This document shows positions 1-4,436 of a stretch of DNA of 5,368 nt, in pieces. The stretch spans positions 1 through 5,368 of the forward strand of contig CANJDY010000214.1 of the NCBI GenBank assembly GCA_947472635.1. Reading direction: 5' to 3'. The notes beneath the pieces were generated by a model that was not told the origin of the DNA, did no database searches, and saw nothing but the letters and a program-made list of their open reading frames with translations. Origin of the DNA: Chitinophagaceae bacterium (GTDB lineage: Bacteria; Bacteroidota; Bacteroidia; Chitinophagales; Chitinophagaceae). Numbering within the stretch: the stretch's first letter is position 1; each line of letters begins with the position of its first letter. Position numbers and translations under genes: made by a program.

Positions 1-258
1 CCCTACTGAAGTATCAGTTGCTGAAGGCCAAACATTATGAAATGCTTTTGCAGTATCAGCATAGCATGAAGCATAAGTTGCCCAATCAGCATTTGCAAAT
101 GCTGTAATACATTTTTTAATTAAATCAACATCGGGCCCTGTTGAGGTTACTGTACCCTTTGTTTCAGGTGTTGCTGGTTTTGTTTCAGTTTTAGCTTCTT
201 GGTTATTACAAGCAAGTAATGATGCTGATACAAGAAAACATAATAATAGTTTTTTCAT
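1..258 (-). CDS. Lipoprotein with NTF2/SnoaL-like domain, partial (C-terminus outside window)
   Basis: The reading frame is open from an ATG at 258 to the left edge of the window (86 codons, no stop), so the 3' end is missing. The protein starts MKKLLLCFLVSASLLACNN: a short basic start, a hydrophobic core and a lipobox LLAC with Cys17 as lipidation site, which predicts a lipoprotein. A Thr/Glu/Lys/Pro-rich linker follows (about 20-40). From about residue 44 the text 'LIKKCITAFANADWATYASCYADTAKAF' type pattern begins, resembling the first helices of NTF2/SnoaL-like ketosteroid-isomerase folds (short helix, 'DW...YADTA'). It lies 22 bp downstream of the secreted-protein gene on the same strand, so the two are probably cotranscribed. 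The leader before the ATG is A-rich. The lipoprotein call is firm; the fold assignment is inferred from a short fragment, and no enzymatic role can be claimed. Confidence -1.
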   Translation of the reverse strand, partial: MKKLLLCFLVSASLLACNNQEAKTETKPATPETKGTVTSTGPDVDLIKKCITAFANADWATYASCYADTAKAFHNVWPSATDTSVG

Positions 259-280
259 TTTTTTATTTTTATAGTAGTAT

Positions 281-1024
281 TTACTTACTGGTTAATCTTT
301 TATTTAAAGTCATCATAAATCTATCAGTTCTAGACCACGAATTAGCAAAAATTAAAGAGTCTTTATCCCAAGAACCTATACCATATATTTCTTCCCAAGC
401 AGTAGCAAAATCTGAATCTTTTGTATCATCTAAATCTTTCCATCCATTAGGTAAATATCTAACCACATAATATCTAGTTTCCCCCGTAAATGTTGACCAA
501 ACCCCAAATTTTCTTCCTAATTTATTCCAAACTTTTGGCATTTTTTTCAAAACATCAGCAAACCCTTTGGAACCACCATTTTTAACCGTCCATTCTGTGT
601 TCAAAAATTTTTCTGACTTTTCGTCTACTCCGAGGTTGGACATTTCAGGTTTATAGACTAAAATATCATTGGTTATACTTTCAATATGAGGTGCAATAGT
701 TAAGTTCCAATTATCAAACCATCTTATATTATCTATAGTGGCAGGTGTCACAACATCCCTATCAGTAAAACTTTTACCCGCATTATTCATAAACAAATAT
801 TCTCCGTTGTGTTTCCCTCCGGAAATATTGTATCCGTATGTTTGAGGTTTGCCATCTTTTGCAGGAAAAAATTTAGTCAATAATGTTTCTGAAGCATCAA
901 TAAAAGAGGTGGCGTGACCCATTTTAACTTTCCAAAAACCGGCATTCACGGTACTAGTTTTTTTTTGAGCGAATGGCGCAAAGGTTATCAAAGTCAATGC
1001 GACAAAAATTAATTGTTTTTTCAT
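281..1024 (-). CDS. Secreted protein of unknown function, possible tandem dimeric alpha/beta-barrel halves
   Basis: A complete 247-residue frame from ATG at 1024 to TAA at 281. Residues 1 to about 19 form a Sec signal peptide (MKK, hydrophobic core, ending 'FAPFAQ', a common flavobacterial cleavage context), so the product is exported. The mature part looks like two related halves. One is about 27-125 ('AGFWKVKMGHATSFIDASETLL...'); the other is about 142-245 ('EWTVKNGGSKGFADVLKKM...', then 'RYYVVRYLPNGWKDLDD'). In each a strand is followed by a helix and further strands, and an aromatic Trp-rich segment ends the half. That layout is reminiscent of ferredoxin-like dimeric alpha/beta-barrel (DABB/NIPSNAP-type) domains. 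I see no catalytic motif and no T9SS C-terminal domain. It is the first gene of a likely two-gene unit with the lipoprotein downstream. Coding status is high; fold is inference. Confidence -1.
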   Translation of the reverse strand: MKKQLIFVALTLITFAPFAQKKTSTVNAGFWKVKMGHATSFIDASETLLTKFFPAKDGKPQTYGYNISGGKHNGEYLFMNNAGKSFTDRDVVTPATIDNIRWFDNWNLTIAPHIESITNDILVYKPEMSNLGVDEKSEKFLNTEWTVKNGGSKGFADVLKKMPKVWNKLGRKFGVWSTFTGETRYYVVRYLPNGWKDLDDTKDSDFATAWEEIYGIGSWDKDSLIFANSWSRTDRFMMTLNKRLTSK

Positions 1025-1047
1025 ATGTATACGATTTAAATGAAAAA

Positions 1048-1077
1048 CTAAGATATGTTATTACTTTTATAAATAAA
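1048..1077 (-). promoter_or_regulatory. Candidate Bacteroidetes-type promoter for the secreted-protein gene
   Basis: On the minus strand TATCTTAG (1055-1048) matches the TAnnTTTG -7 consensus at 5 of 6 fixed positions. A TTTA (1077-1074), weakly like the -33 TTTG, lies 18 bp upstream. The predicted start would lie about 20 bases before the ATG at 1024. Two direct copies of GTTATTAC (1057-1064 and 1091-1098) surround this site. In DNA this A+T rich such matches arise by chance, so confidence is low. Confidence -1.
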
Positions 1078-1102
1078 TTAATATTTAAAAGTTATTACAT
1101 AC

Positions 1103-1140
1103 TAAATTAAGAAGTAATAGATAAAAAGTAGCTTAATTTA
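1103..1140. repeat. 9-bp perfect inverted repeat upstream of the secreted-protein gene
   Basis: TAAATTAAG (1103-1111) and CTTAATTTA (1132-1140) are exact inverted copies separated by 20 bases. The site lies upstream of the candidate promoter of the gene starting at 1024 and could be an operator or a cruciform-forming AT site. There is no T-tract and no G/C-rich stem, so it does not look like a terminator. Confidence -1.
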
Positions 1141-1167
1141 TAAGCAAGCCTTCATCAAAAAATAGAA

Positions 1168-1212
1168 TGAAAAAATAGCCCAACTATCTGTATTACAGAC
1201 AATTGGACTATT
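1168..1212 (-). terminator. Rho-independent terminator, minus strand
   Basis: A 39-base hairpin spans 1174-1212. Read on the minus strand it has a continuous stem of about 18 pairs including three G-U wobbles, closing a very short loop at TCTGTA/TACAGA, followed by TTTTTTC. On the plus strand the same three positions would be A-C mismatches, so the structure is built for a minus-strand transcript. It would end transcripts coming from the 1218-2222 side before the divergently regulated 1024 gene. Confidence -1.
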
Positions 1213-1217
1213 AAATC

Positions 1218-1283
1218 TTAAAACGCAGCTGCAATTTTAAACAACTCCCAAGGCCACCAATGCTTTGTTATCCTATACAGCAT
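1218..1283 (-). other. Possible 21-residue ORF between two terminators
   Basis: ATG at 1283 runs to TAA at 1218, ending 5 bases before the 1174-1212 hairpin. The predicted C-terminal part is HWWPWELFKIAAAF, rich in Trp. An in-frame TAG lies two codons upstream of the ATG, so it is not the open tail of a longer frame. It could be a small peptide gene, the remnant 3' end of a gene broken by the repeats at 1344-1623, or chance. Local G+C is visibly higher than in the surrounding DNA, hinting at a different origin. I do not recognise the peptide. Confidence -1.
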
Positions 1284-1311
1284 TTTCTATTGTTTGTGAC
1301 CATAAAGTAGT

Positions 1312-1343
1312 AATAAAAGAGGCCCTTATTGCTAAGAGCCCTC
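1312..1343 (-). terminator. Rho-independent terminator abutting repeat copy 1
   Basis: On the minus strand GAGG, a bulged G, then CTCTTA pairs with TAAGGGCCTC around a GCAA tetraloop (GNRA type), a stem of ten pairs with one wobble, followed by TTTTATTACT. No T-tract exists on the plus strand. Its stem begins exactly where the 111-bp repeat ends (1343/1344), so it may have been the terminator of the 2222 gene before the repeats arrived, or it may travel with them. Confidence -1.
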
Positions 1344-1454
1344 AGCCCATGTTGGTCTTATTGACCAACATGCGAAGCGTTGAAATAGTATAATTTTAGC
1401 AATGGGTAGGCTTACTGCAAACTTCGGTTGTTGGTCAATAAGACCAACAACGGC
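1344..1454. repeat. 111-bp palindrome-ended element, copy 1 (REPIN/MITE-like)
   Basis: The element has terminal inverted repeats of 33 bp laid out as GCC, a triplet, the 19-mer GTTGGTCTTATTGACCAAC, the complementary triplet, then CGAAG. Each terminus therefore folds alone into a 25-nt hairpin with a 10-bp stem (1348-1372 and 1427-1451), and the two termini can also pair with each other. Between them lie a conserved 25-nt AT-rich segment, 12 variable bases (1402-1413) and a conserved ACTGCAAA. It is identical to copy 2 outside the 12-nt core. There is no coding capacity, so any movement would need a transposase in trans, as REPINs do with RAYT. I see no target duplication. Confidence -1.
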
Positions 1455-1465
1455 ATTATCTGGCC

Positions 1466-1493
1466 GCCCATTCACCATTGCCCATTCACCATT
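1466..1493. repeat. Two tandem copies of a 14-bp unit between the 111-bp elements
   Basis: GCCCATTCACCATT occurs twice back to back (1466-1479 and 1480-1493) in the 58-bp spacer that separates the two 111-bp elements. The unit contains CATTCACCATT, itself a near repeat. Such short units typically expand and contract by slippage. No gene is present in this spacer. Confidence -1.
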
Positions 1494-1512
1494 TAATCAC
1501 TTTCTTTTCTTA

Positions 1513-1623
1513 AGCCCATGTTGGTCTTATTGACCAACATGCGAAGCGTTGAAATAGTATAATTTTAGCATTAGGAAACAGCACTGCAAACTTCGGTTGT
1601 TGGTCAATAAGACCAACAACGGC
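1513..1623. repeat. 111-bp palindrome-ended element, copy 2, inserted at a gene's 3' end
   Basis: Same orientation and same 111-bp length as copy 1, with hairpins at 1517-1541 and 1596-1620. The only differences from copy 1 fall in the 12-nt core at 1571-1582, where 8 of 12 bases differ. Its right end sits inside the minus-strand reading frame that starts at 2222, so the element provides that protein's last 31 codons and its TAA stop (1529-1527). Identity of the conserved parts implies recent duplication or active spread, in contrast with the divergent core. Confidence -1.
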
Positions 1624-2222
1624 GAGAGAAAATAAGTAAGATGTCTAATTGTTTTTGTAAATTTTTCTCTTGATTCTTCTGTTATTTTTGATAACTCAAG
1701 TTCGATTTTTAAACTAGGCCAAGTTAATTCCTTGGAATAATCTGTATGGTAATACTCAACCGAAATTTTATCAAAAAATTTAATATCGATTTGATCTTTA
1801 ATATTCAATTGATACACTATAAATTCCATCTTAGAGGATGAAATTCTATTTGCAGCTTTAAAAAAACATTCTTTAGAAAGACTTTTTCCATAGGCTCCTC
1901 CTGAATAATTTTCGATTCTTGAAGGCATCAGCTCAATAAGATCTAAATCAATAGTATGAAAAAGACTTTTGAACATTTGGTTTCCTCCAGTTAATTTTTT
2001 CAAGTCATCTTTTTCACAATTTCTTTTAAACTCTAACTCCAATTCATTTAGCTCTTTTGAAGAAGGATTCAAATTGGAAATTTCTTTTGAAGAAGAAGTT
2101 TTATGATTTTGGTTATCTGTTTTTAATGACGCTTTTTCATCATCCACTTTTTTCTTTTTTATTAAAAAATGATAACCTAGTATACCACCTATTGCTAACC
2201 CAATAATAGTTTGAAAGTCCAT
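1527..2222 (-). CDS. N-terminally membrane-anchored protein of unknown function with repeat-derived tail
   Basis: The frame runs from ATG at 2222 to TAA at 1527, 231 residues. Residues about 5-21 (IIGLAIGGILGYHFLI) form one transmembrane helix followed by KKKK, predicting an N-terminal anchor with the bulk in the cytoplasm. About 22-60 is a polar Ser/Lys/Asn/Glu-rich linker. About 61-200 is a mixed alpha/beta domain with 'ENYSGGAYGKSLSKECFFKAANR' and 'IKFFDKISVEYYHTDYSKELTWPSLKIELEL'. I do not recognise the family. From residue 201 to the end the sequence is encoded by repeat copy 2 (hydrophobic LLVLL, then Cys/Leu-rich), unlike the rest. The native C-terminus is therefore probably lost or replaced, perhaps by only a few residues, since the last helix (ESREKFTKTIRHLTYF) is intact. 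It may be functional or a decaying gene. Confidence -1.
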   Translation of the reverse strand: MDFQTIIGLAIGGILGYHFLIKKKKVDDEKASLKTDNQNHKTSSSKEISNLNPSSKELNELELEFKRNCEKDDLKKLTGGNQMFKSLFHTIDLDLIELMPSRIENYSGGAYGKSLSKECFFKAANRISSSKMEFIVYQLNIKDQIDIKFFDKISVEYYHTDYSKELTWPSLKIELELSKITEESREKFTKTIRHLTYFLSPLLVLLTNNRSLQCCFLMLKLYYFNASHVGQ

Positions 2223-2329
2223 ATAAAAATTGTTTAAATACGTGAATAATATTTTTGAAAAAAGTGAATTAATTAATATTTGTTTTTAAATATTCCTTGA
2301 TTGGCTTATATAAACAGCATACTAATACA

Positions 2330-2368
2330 CAAGAAAATAGCTTCTGAAATTCGAAAGCTATTTTCTTG
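2330..2368. terminator. 14-bp perfect hairpin overlapping the 3' end of the CxxC gene
   Basis: CAAGAAAATAGCTT (2330-2343) and AAGCTATTTTCTTG (2355-2368) are exact inverted copies around an 11-nt loop. The A and T runs lie inside the stem, so it can end transcription in either direction, most plausibly for the minus-strand reading frame whose TAG stop (2360-2358) lies in the stem itself. Confidence -1.
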
Positions 2369-2549
2369 TTCTAACTATATTACCTGCTCTTGTCTCTACC
2401 TGAGTAGACTTTCCACATCCTCCAGATCCAGAATGCTGATGCCCTGTTGTACTATTTCCACTCCAAACTGAAATTGTGATTGAAAACATACCGCCACAAT
2501 GAATGCATGTAATTGTAACTTTTTTTGTTGTTTCTGTAATATAAATGAT
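2358..2549 (-). pseudogene. Small CxxC zinc-binding-type protein without a usual start codon
   Basis: On the minus strand an open frame downstream of TAG (2561-2559) ends at TAG (2360-2358). Numbered from the ATC at 2549, it has about 63 residues with KKVTITCIHCGG (Cys15, Cys18), a hydrophobic segment 'SITISVWSGN', then GHQHSGSGGCGKS (His37, His39, Cys45) and a basic end 'NIVRTRK'. CxxC followed by His/Cys is typical of small zinc ribbons. No ATG, GTG or TTG precedes Cys15 in this frame, and other frames across the A7 run at the start also give none. The first ATG (after Cys18) would drop the CxxC. ATC at 2549 is one base from ATG; an ATT start is also conceivable. The gene is either inactivated at its start or uses a rare codon. 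Confidence -1.
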
Positions 2550-3029
2550 TTTAGATTCCTACAAATTTGAATTTACGCTTACACTCTGTTTGAATGGTTG
2601 CTAGAACCTATACTCTTATTATCTATATTTGACGCTTAATTATTCGCTGTGTTAAACTGATAAATTCAACACTTACCTATTGTTAATGTACCTTATTTGA
2701 AAATAAGTAACAAAATTTTCTAACTAGCTTGTCATCTAATTCAATTTCTACCCTTCTAATTTTATTTTTACCAATTAGTCAGAAGTTTTTTTTATAAACT
2801 AATTACACAATATTTTTTCATGTTTTAAGTTTAATATAATTTCTGTATTACTTTCTAAGAATAATAAGCGTTTAATTTAAATTCATTCCATTTGTAACAC
2901 ATAAATAAAATAATACATATTTAAAATATTGATTTATAAATATTTAAAATATATTCATATATTTTTTTTAAAATATTAATAAATATATATAAATTTATTA
3001 AAAATATTATTAATCAAAAAAATATCAAA
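2550..3029. other. 480-bp divergent intergenic region, extremely A+T rich on its right side
   Basis: I find no credible coding frame here. From 2921 to 3010 only two of 90 bases are G or C (2931 and 2956). TATTTAAAATAT occurs twice, at 2918-2929 and 2941-2952, a 23-bp period. A perfect plus-strand TATATTTG (2624-2631) matches the Bacteroidetes -7 box but lacks a -33 TTTG at the right distance. The region separates the minus-strand CxxC gene from the plus-strand TerB-like gene and should hold their control sites. Confidence -1.
2891..2921 (+). promoter_or_regulatory. Candidate promoter of the TerB-like gene
   Basis: TTTG at 2891-2894 is followed after exactly 19 bases by TACATATT (2914-2921), which keeps four of six fixed -7 positions. 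This spacing fits the Bacteroidetes -33/-7 arrangement. Transcription would begin near 2928, giving a leader of about 100 bases that is almost pure A+T. The match is imperfect and the background is A+T rich, so this is tentative. Confidence -1.
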
Positions 3030-3407
3030 ATGAGTTTTACCAAAAAAGAAGCTATTTTTTATTTAGCTCATCAAATGGGAAGTGTTGACGGCGAATTTTC
3101 TGATGAAGAGCAAAATCACCTTGTAGTTTTATCTTCTTATTACAGAGATAATCTAAATTCAATGGATTCAGAATTGTTACTTTCAGGGATACGTAATGGA
3201 ACTTTAAATGAAAACTCGGCTTGTTACATTTTAAAAGACCTAGAATTAAATGAAAAAGTTGAAATATTTGCTGCATTATTTATAATTATTGCTGCTGACG
3301 GTGAAGCCTCTGAAGAGGAATCTGATTTACTGACAAAATATTTAGATTTAGTTGAATTGGATTTTGAACCTGTGATAGAACGCTGGAAAGAGATTTTAAA
3401 CAATTAA
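3030..3407 (+). CDS. TerB-like helical protein
   Basis: A complete 125-residue frame, ATG at 3030 to TAA at 3405-3407, preceded by an A-rich leader typical of this phylum. The protein is all-helical and acidic with two repeated acidic motifs, SVDGEFSDEE (18-27) and AADGEASEEE (88-97). The D-G-E-x-S-x-E-E pattern in each half is the hallmark of TerB/TerB-like domains (the co/TerB fold), where the acidic clusters are thought to bind metal. The length is close to a single TerB domain. There is no signal peptide or membrane helix, so it is cytoplasmic. The other tellurite-resistance genes (terA, terC, terD) are not in the window, so tellurite resistance itself should not be assumed. A Cys-rich small protein follows on the same strand after 335 bp. 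The family call is fairly sure, the function unknown. Confidence -1.
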   Translation: MSFTKKEAIFYLAHQMGSVDGEFSDEEQNHLVVLSSYYRDNLNSMDSELLLSGIRNGTLNENSACYILKDLELNEKVEIFAALFIIIAADGEASEEESDLLTKYLDLVELDFEPVIERWKEILNN

Positions 3408-3742
3408 ATCGTAATTATTTATTAGTCGATAATTCTTTCTAATTATTCGTATAAATTTGGTTGACATCGTTAATCGCGTCATTAATAATGATAATTGAAA
3501 GTTAGATAAAGAGTACTTATTTGAGCAAGATATTTCAGTAAAGAATAAACAAAAGTTGTTAGTTAAATTAATAATAAACATATCATCGAGTCTAATCATT
3601 TAGCAAATTGGTAATAATAATTATTATTTTATTTAAGTTAAATACTTAAAACGAAAAAATTGTGGAGTCAAGAAAACCACAACAAAAACAGGGAGTATTC
3701 CGAAAATCCTTAAGAGTAGGTTTAAAATTAAAAATTAAAAGA
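3408..3742 (+). other. 335-bp intergenic region between the TerB-like and Cys-rich genes
   Basis: No convincing gene. A TAAATTTG -7-type box is at 3452-3459 without a clear -33. Just after it, TTGACA (3461-3466), 17 bases, and AATAAT (3484-3489) resemble a classical sigma-70 promoter. A 16-bp AT palindrome AATAATAATTATTATT is at 3613-3628, and TTTAAG/CTTAAA are inverted at 3632-3637 and 3645-3650. TTGTGG (3660-3665) and CCACAA (3677-3682) form a small inverted repeat before the next gene. A separate promoter for the Cys-rich gene in this stretch is plausible. Confidence -1.
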
Positions 3743-3922
3743 ATGGCAAACTGTTCAGGAAAAGCAGCTGGATCTCATTGTGGAGGTGTATTGTTAAAAT
3801 GCACTAAATGTGGTCTTTCTGGTTGCAGAAATGTTAGAAATGGTGATAAATGTACTAATAATATTACTAAAGATTCTGGTGGCACTTGCAGGAACTGTAG
3901 CAGCCAACTAAAAACACTCTAA
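3743..3922 (+). CDS. Small eight-cysteine zinc-ribbon-like protein
   Basis: ATG at 3743 to TAA at 3920-3922 gives 59 residues. The frame is open further upstream to a GTG at 3662, but that extension is basic and low-complexity, and the ATG has an A-rich leader, so the ATG is preferred. Cysteines are at 4, 13, 20, 23, 28, 37, 49 and 52. CTKC (20-23) and CRNC (49-52) are two CxxC knuckles that would bind one zinc; Cys4, Cys13 or His12, Cys28 and Cys37 could bind a second. 'GSHCGGVLLKCTKCGLSGCRN' type wording is what small Bacteroidetes zinc-ribbon proteins look like; I know no assigned function. It lies downstream of the TerB-like gene and ends just before a strong terminator. It is probably cytoplasmic. 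Confidence -1.
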   Translation: MANCSGKAAGSHCGGVLLKCTKCGLSGCRNVRNGDKCTNNITKDSGGTCRNCSSQLKTL

Positions 3923-3924
3923 TC

Positions 3925-3957
3925 TATTGGCATAGGTAAAATTTGCCTATGCCAATA
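3925..3957 (+). terminator. Strong rho-independent terminator after the Cys-rich gene
   Basis: TATTGGCATAGG (3925-3936) pairs perfectly with CCTATGCCAATA (3946-3957). The loop TAAAATTTG may add further pairs. TTTAATTT follows. The structure begins three bases after the TAA. It may also work in reverse against minus-strand transcripts coming from the convergent pair at 4437-5202. Confidence -1.
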
Positions 3958-4076
3958 TTTAATTTCAATTTGATAGTTATTTTGGCAAATAATAAATGCT
4001 TTCATAACCAACTACTTTCCTTTCTTTAGAAATTATTTTACTTTCTAAGTGACTGTTTTATTTATTTATTAAAATG

Positions 4077-4157
4077 AAAGTTTGAATATTTTATTTTGCT
4101 ATACTCCTCAAACTTTTATATTTATAAGCCTCTCTCAAAATGAAATATTCAAACGTT
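4077..4157 (+). repeat. 22-bp inverted repeat with an alternative internal pairing
   Basis: The arm at 4077-4098 and the arm at 4136-4157 are inverted copies matching at 20 of 22 positions; in a plus-strand RNA one of the two differences is a G-U pair. The loop is 37 bases. Within the loop TCAAACTTT (4108-4116) is perfectly complementary to the first nine bases of the left arm (4077-4085), so two exclusive folds exist. It may be a small structured RNA, a MITE-like remnant or chance. Confidence -1.
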
Positions 4158-4356
4158 ACCTAATCGCATACCAAAATGTTGATTAATTGAATATATTTTA
4201 AAAAATACTAACTGTTTACTGTTACAATATGCCCTCATCAGCAAAACTGTAATATTTTATATCTGGAAAAAGTTCAAATTACTTTTTTTTGATAATGGTT
4301 TTCAATACTGAAATTTTAGCTTCTAACACAGTTTATTTTTTTTTCACTTTCGATTA

Positions 4357-4386
4357 GGGTGGTCAACATCACCGGATTTTTCCACC
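4357..4386. mobile_element. Possible remnant of an IS21-family end
   Basis: The stretch GGGTGGTCAACATCACCGG (4357-4375) followed by ATTTTTCCACC resembles the TGGTCAA...ACCGG repeats found in multiple copies at IS21-family (istA/istB) ends in Bacteroidetes, and its base composition stands out from its surroundings. Only one clear copy is present and no istA or istB coding sequence lies nearby, so it would be a relic or a solo end. AGGAG (4393-4397) precedes an ATG at 4408 that opens only four codons. The family assignment is from memory of the motif. Confidence -1.
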
Positions 4387-4418
4387 ATATTGCAGGAGAA
4401 ACAAAAAATGACTTTATT

Positions 4419-4435
4419 TTAAGTAAAAAACTTAA
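4419..4435 (-). terminator. Weak AT hairpin after the membrane-protein gene
   Basis: TTAAGT (4419-4424) and ACTTAA (4430-4435) are exact inverted copies around five bases, and lie immediately past the stop of the minus-strand gene ending at 4437. The stem holds only one G-C pair, so it would be a weak terminator at best; another hairpin further on may do the job. Confidence -1.
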
Positions 4436-4436
4436 T

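Larger units (their letters stand above)
3958..4436. other. 479-bp non-coding region between convergent genes
   Basis: Only frames of up to about 20 codons occur, for example ATG at about 4295 ending at TAG near 4356, and none looks like a gene. The region holds a large inverted repeat (4077-4157), a fragment like an IS21-family end (4357-4386) and a short AT hairpin (4419-4435). A convergent intergenic region would normally be short, so the extra length suggests loss of a gene or mobile element. Confidence -1.

Noticed and set aside
219..470. Plus-strand frame of 83 codons
   Set aside because: It lies antisense to the start of the lipoprotein gene and the end of the secreted-protein gene, both of which have signal peptides and sensible composition; the antisense frame is low-complexity Phe/Ile/Leu.
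1344..1623. CRISPR array or integron attC sites
   Set aside because: There are only two repeats with a 58-bp gap containing a tandem 14-mer, no regular spacers and no cas gene; the ends lack the GTTRRRY/RYYYAAC core sites of attC.
3052..3276. Minus-strand frame of 74 codons
   Set aside because: It is entirely antisense to the TerB-like gene, whose repeated acidic motifs show which strand is coding.
3396..3599. Minus-strand frame of 67 codons in the TerB/Cys-rich spacer
   Set aside because: Its composition is what A+T rich non-coding DNA gives (Asn/Ile/Leu/Ser rich), with no motif and no terminator or start context; it also runs into the end of the TerB-like gene.
4071..4356. Short plus-strand ORFs of 7-20 codons
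   Set aside because: None has a ribosome-binding context or recognisable composition; such frames are expected by chance in this region.
1427..4375. Link between the 111-bp element and the IS21-like motif
   Set aside because: Both contain TGGTCAA, four bases, ACC, which could suggest a shared origin, but the similarity is only about ten bases and does not extend, so chance is a sufficient explanation.
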